56,002 nucleotides of DNA, from the NCBI GenBank assembly GCA_000151295.1, contig GG745337.1, positions 1,128,802 to 1,184,803 on the forward strand, in the 5' to 3' direction. This document shows, one piece after another, positions 55,026-56,002 of the stretch; within the stretch, counting starts at the first letter, position 1, and every line of letters begins with the position of its first letter. Below the pieces are notes generated by a model. The model saw nothing but the letters and a program-made list of their open reading frames with translations. It searched no databases and was not told the DNA's origin. Source of the stretch: Allomyces macrogynus ATCC 38327 (Eukaryota > Blastocladiomycota > Blastocladiomycetes > Blastocladiales > Blastocladiaceae). Position numbers and translations under genes: made by a program.

Positions 55026-56002
55026 ATGGGCGACGCGCACGCTCCGCCGCCGCCGCAAGCTGAGCTCTCGGCCAACTGGATGGTGCCGGCTCCCGCGGTC
55101 CTGTCGCCCGTGGTCCCGTCACCCGTGGTCCCGTCACCGTTGCTGGTTCATGGCCAAGCGCAGCACCAGCAGCAGCATCGCCAAGAGCAGCAACAGCAGC
55201 ACCCGCATTATGGCCAGCAGCATCCGCACCCGCACCCGCACCAGCATGGCGCCGTGCCCGCCAACGGCCATTTCCTGGCACCCTACGGCGCCCAAACAGT
55301 GACGCACGAGGCTCTGCCACACGCGCACGCCGCGACCTCTGGACCCCTGCCTCCACCTGCATCCACCTCGTCGATGCTGCCGCTACCACTGCCACCCAGC
55401 GCGCTCCCGCCGCCACAGGCCGATGCGTCCACAGTGGTCGCCGCCGCCGCCCCTCCACCCGCACCTGGCACCTCGACCCTGAACAGCGGCGGCGGCGCCC
55501 TCGCATCGCTCCTGCAACCAAACCCGGTCGCGCAACTGCCCCTCTCCGACCAGCTCGCACACCTGCACCTGTTCCTGGCCACGGCACCGTCGCAATGGGA
55601 CTCGGCGCAGCGGATTCGCCGGTTCCTGTTGCCAAATGGCGAGCACGTGTCGTGCGTCTGGCACAATAACTTGTTCTTTGTGACGGGCACCGACGTGATT
55701 CGCGCGCTGCTGTTCCGGTTCCAGGCCATGAACCGGCCCGTGCGCAATTTGAAGAAGTTTGAGGAGGGCATTTTTTCGGGTACGTGAGTGGTGTTGGAGT
55801 CGGGTCGACGCGACGCGATGCGACGTGAGATGCGTGTGCTGAGGTGCAAGATATTGGCATGGGCGCCAAGAACTAACACCCACGCGACGCGATATGACAG
55901 ACCTGCGCAATCTCAAGCCCGGCGTCGACGCGGCCCTCGAAGAATCCCGGTCCGAGTCCTCGAATGGCTGCACAAGCACTATTGCCTGCGCCCGCAAAGA
56001 AA
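55026..56002 (+). CDS. STE12: STE12-domain transcription factor, 5' part (frameshift in domain)
   Basis: Fungal DNA-binding regulator of mating, filamentation or invasive growth downstream of a MAP kinase. Exon 1 is 55026-55779, intron 55780-55900 (GTACGT...CAG), exon 2 from 55901 to the window edge. The first 175 residues are Pro/Gln/His-rich (QQHRQEQQQQHPHYGQQHPH). The STE12 domain begins near residue 180: LHLFLATAPSQWDSAQRIRR, FLLPNGEHVSCVWHNNLFFV, TGTDVIRALLFRFQAMNRPV, KNLKKFEEGIFS-type end of exon 1 and DLRNLKPGVDAALEESRSE. Directly after this (about 55955-55960) the conserved sequence continues one frame over as LEWLHKHYCLRPQR, so a single base appears to be missing. The remainder lies outside the window. 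Confidence 0.85.

Overview
The window is fungal nuclear DNA: GC-rich, eukaryotic genes with many short introns (mostly 50-130 nt), dense gene packing on both strands, and a fungus-specific STE12-domain gene at the right edge. It also carries cytoplasmic dynein and dynactin subunits, a CDK10-type kinase, a cullin, SDHAF1 and ETFRF1, and a basidiomycete-style Tnp2 (EnSpm/CACTA) transposon. A basidiomycete or an early-diverging fungus fits; the sequence alone does not settle which. Splice junctions below were placed by hand from reading frame, homology and GT/AG signals.

Left part (1-6344): the 5' end of an unrecognised low-complexity gene running off the left edge (-), a long gene-poor stretch, the spliceosomal cyclophilin CWC27 (+), an unrecognised acidic protein with broken frame (+), and a TMEM128-like membrane protein (-).

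Transposon (6376-13950): a seemingly intact 7.6-kb CACTA-type element with 45-bp imperfect terminal inverted repeats beginning CACAG, a TGC target duplication, a four-exon Tnp2 transposase (+), a convergent three-exon accessory gene (-), and repeats in both arms. It sits 31 bp upstream of the TMEM128-like start codon and separates that gene from its former promoter.

Middle (15090-31972): LIV-1-type ZIP zinc transporter (+), an unrecognised Ser/Ala/Pro-rich protein (-), SPT2 histone chaperone (+), TDP2-like endonuclease/exonuclease/phosphatase protein (-), ETFRF1/LYRM5-like LYR protein (-), ZNF598/HEL2 ribosome-collision ubiquitin ligase (+), a divergent double-AAA ATPase (-), and CDK10-like kinase (+).

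Right part (32038-56002): IGHMBP2/HCS1 helicase (-), dCMP deaminase with N-terminal P-loop domain (-), CUL1/CUL2-type cullin (+), dynactin p22/p24-like subunit (+), SAPS-domain PP6/SIT4 regulatory subunit (+), SDHAF1 (+), dynein intermediate chain (-), TBC1D5-like RabGAP (+), queuine tRNA-ribosyltransferase QTRT1 (+), and the 5' part of an STE12 transcription factor (+) whose conserved domain has an apparent 1-nt frameshift.

The genes are unrelated housekeeping loci rather than one pathway. The main points of interest are the transposon with its accessory gene and insertion site, a genome-style 5' splice-site consensus GTNCGT in place of GTRAGT, the AAA ATPase with altered Walker B motifs, and the STE12 frameshift.
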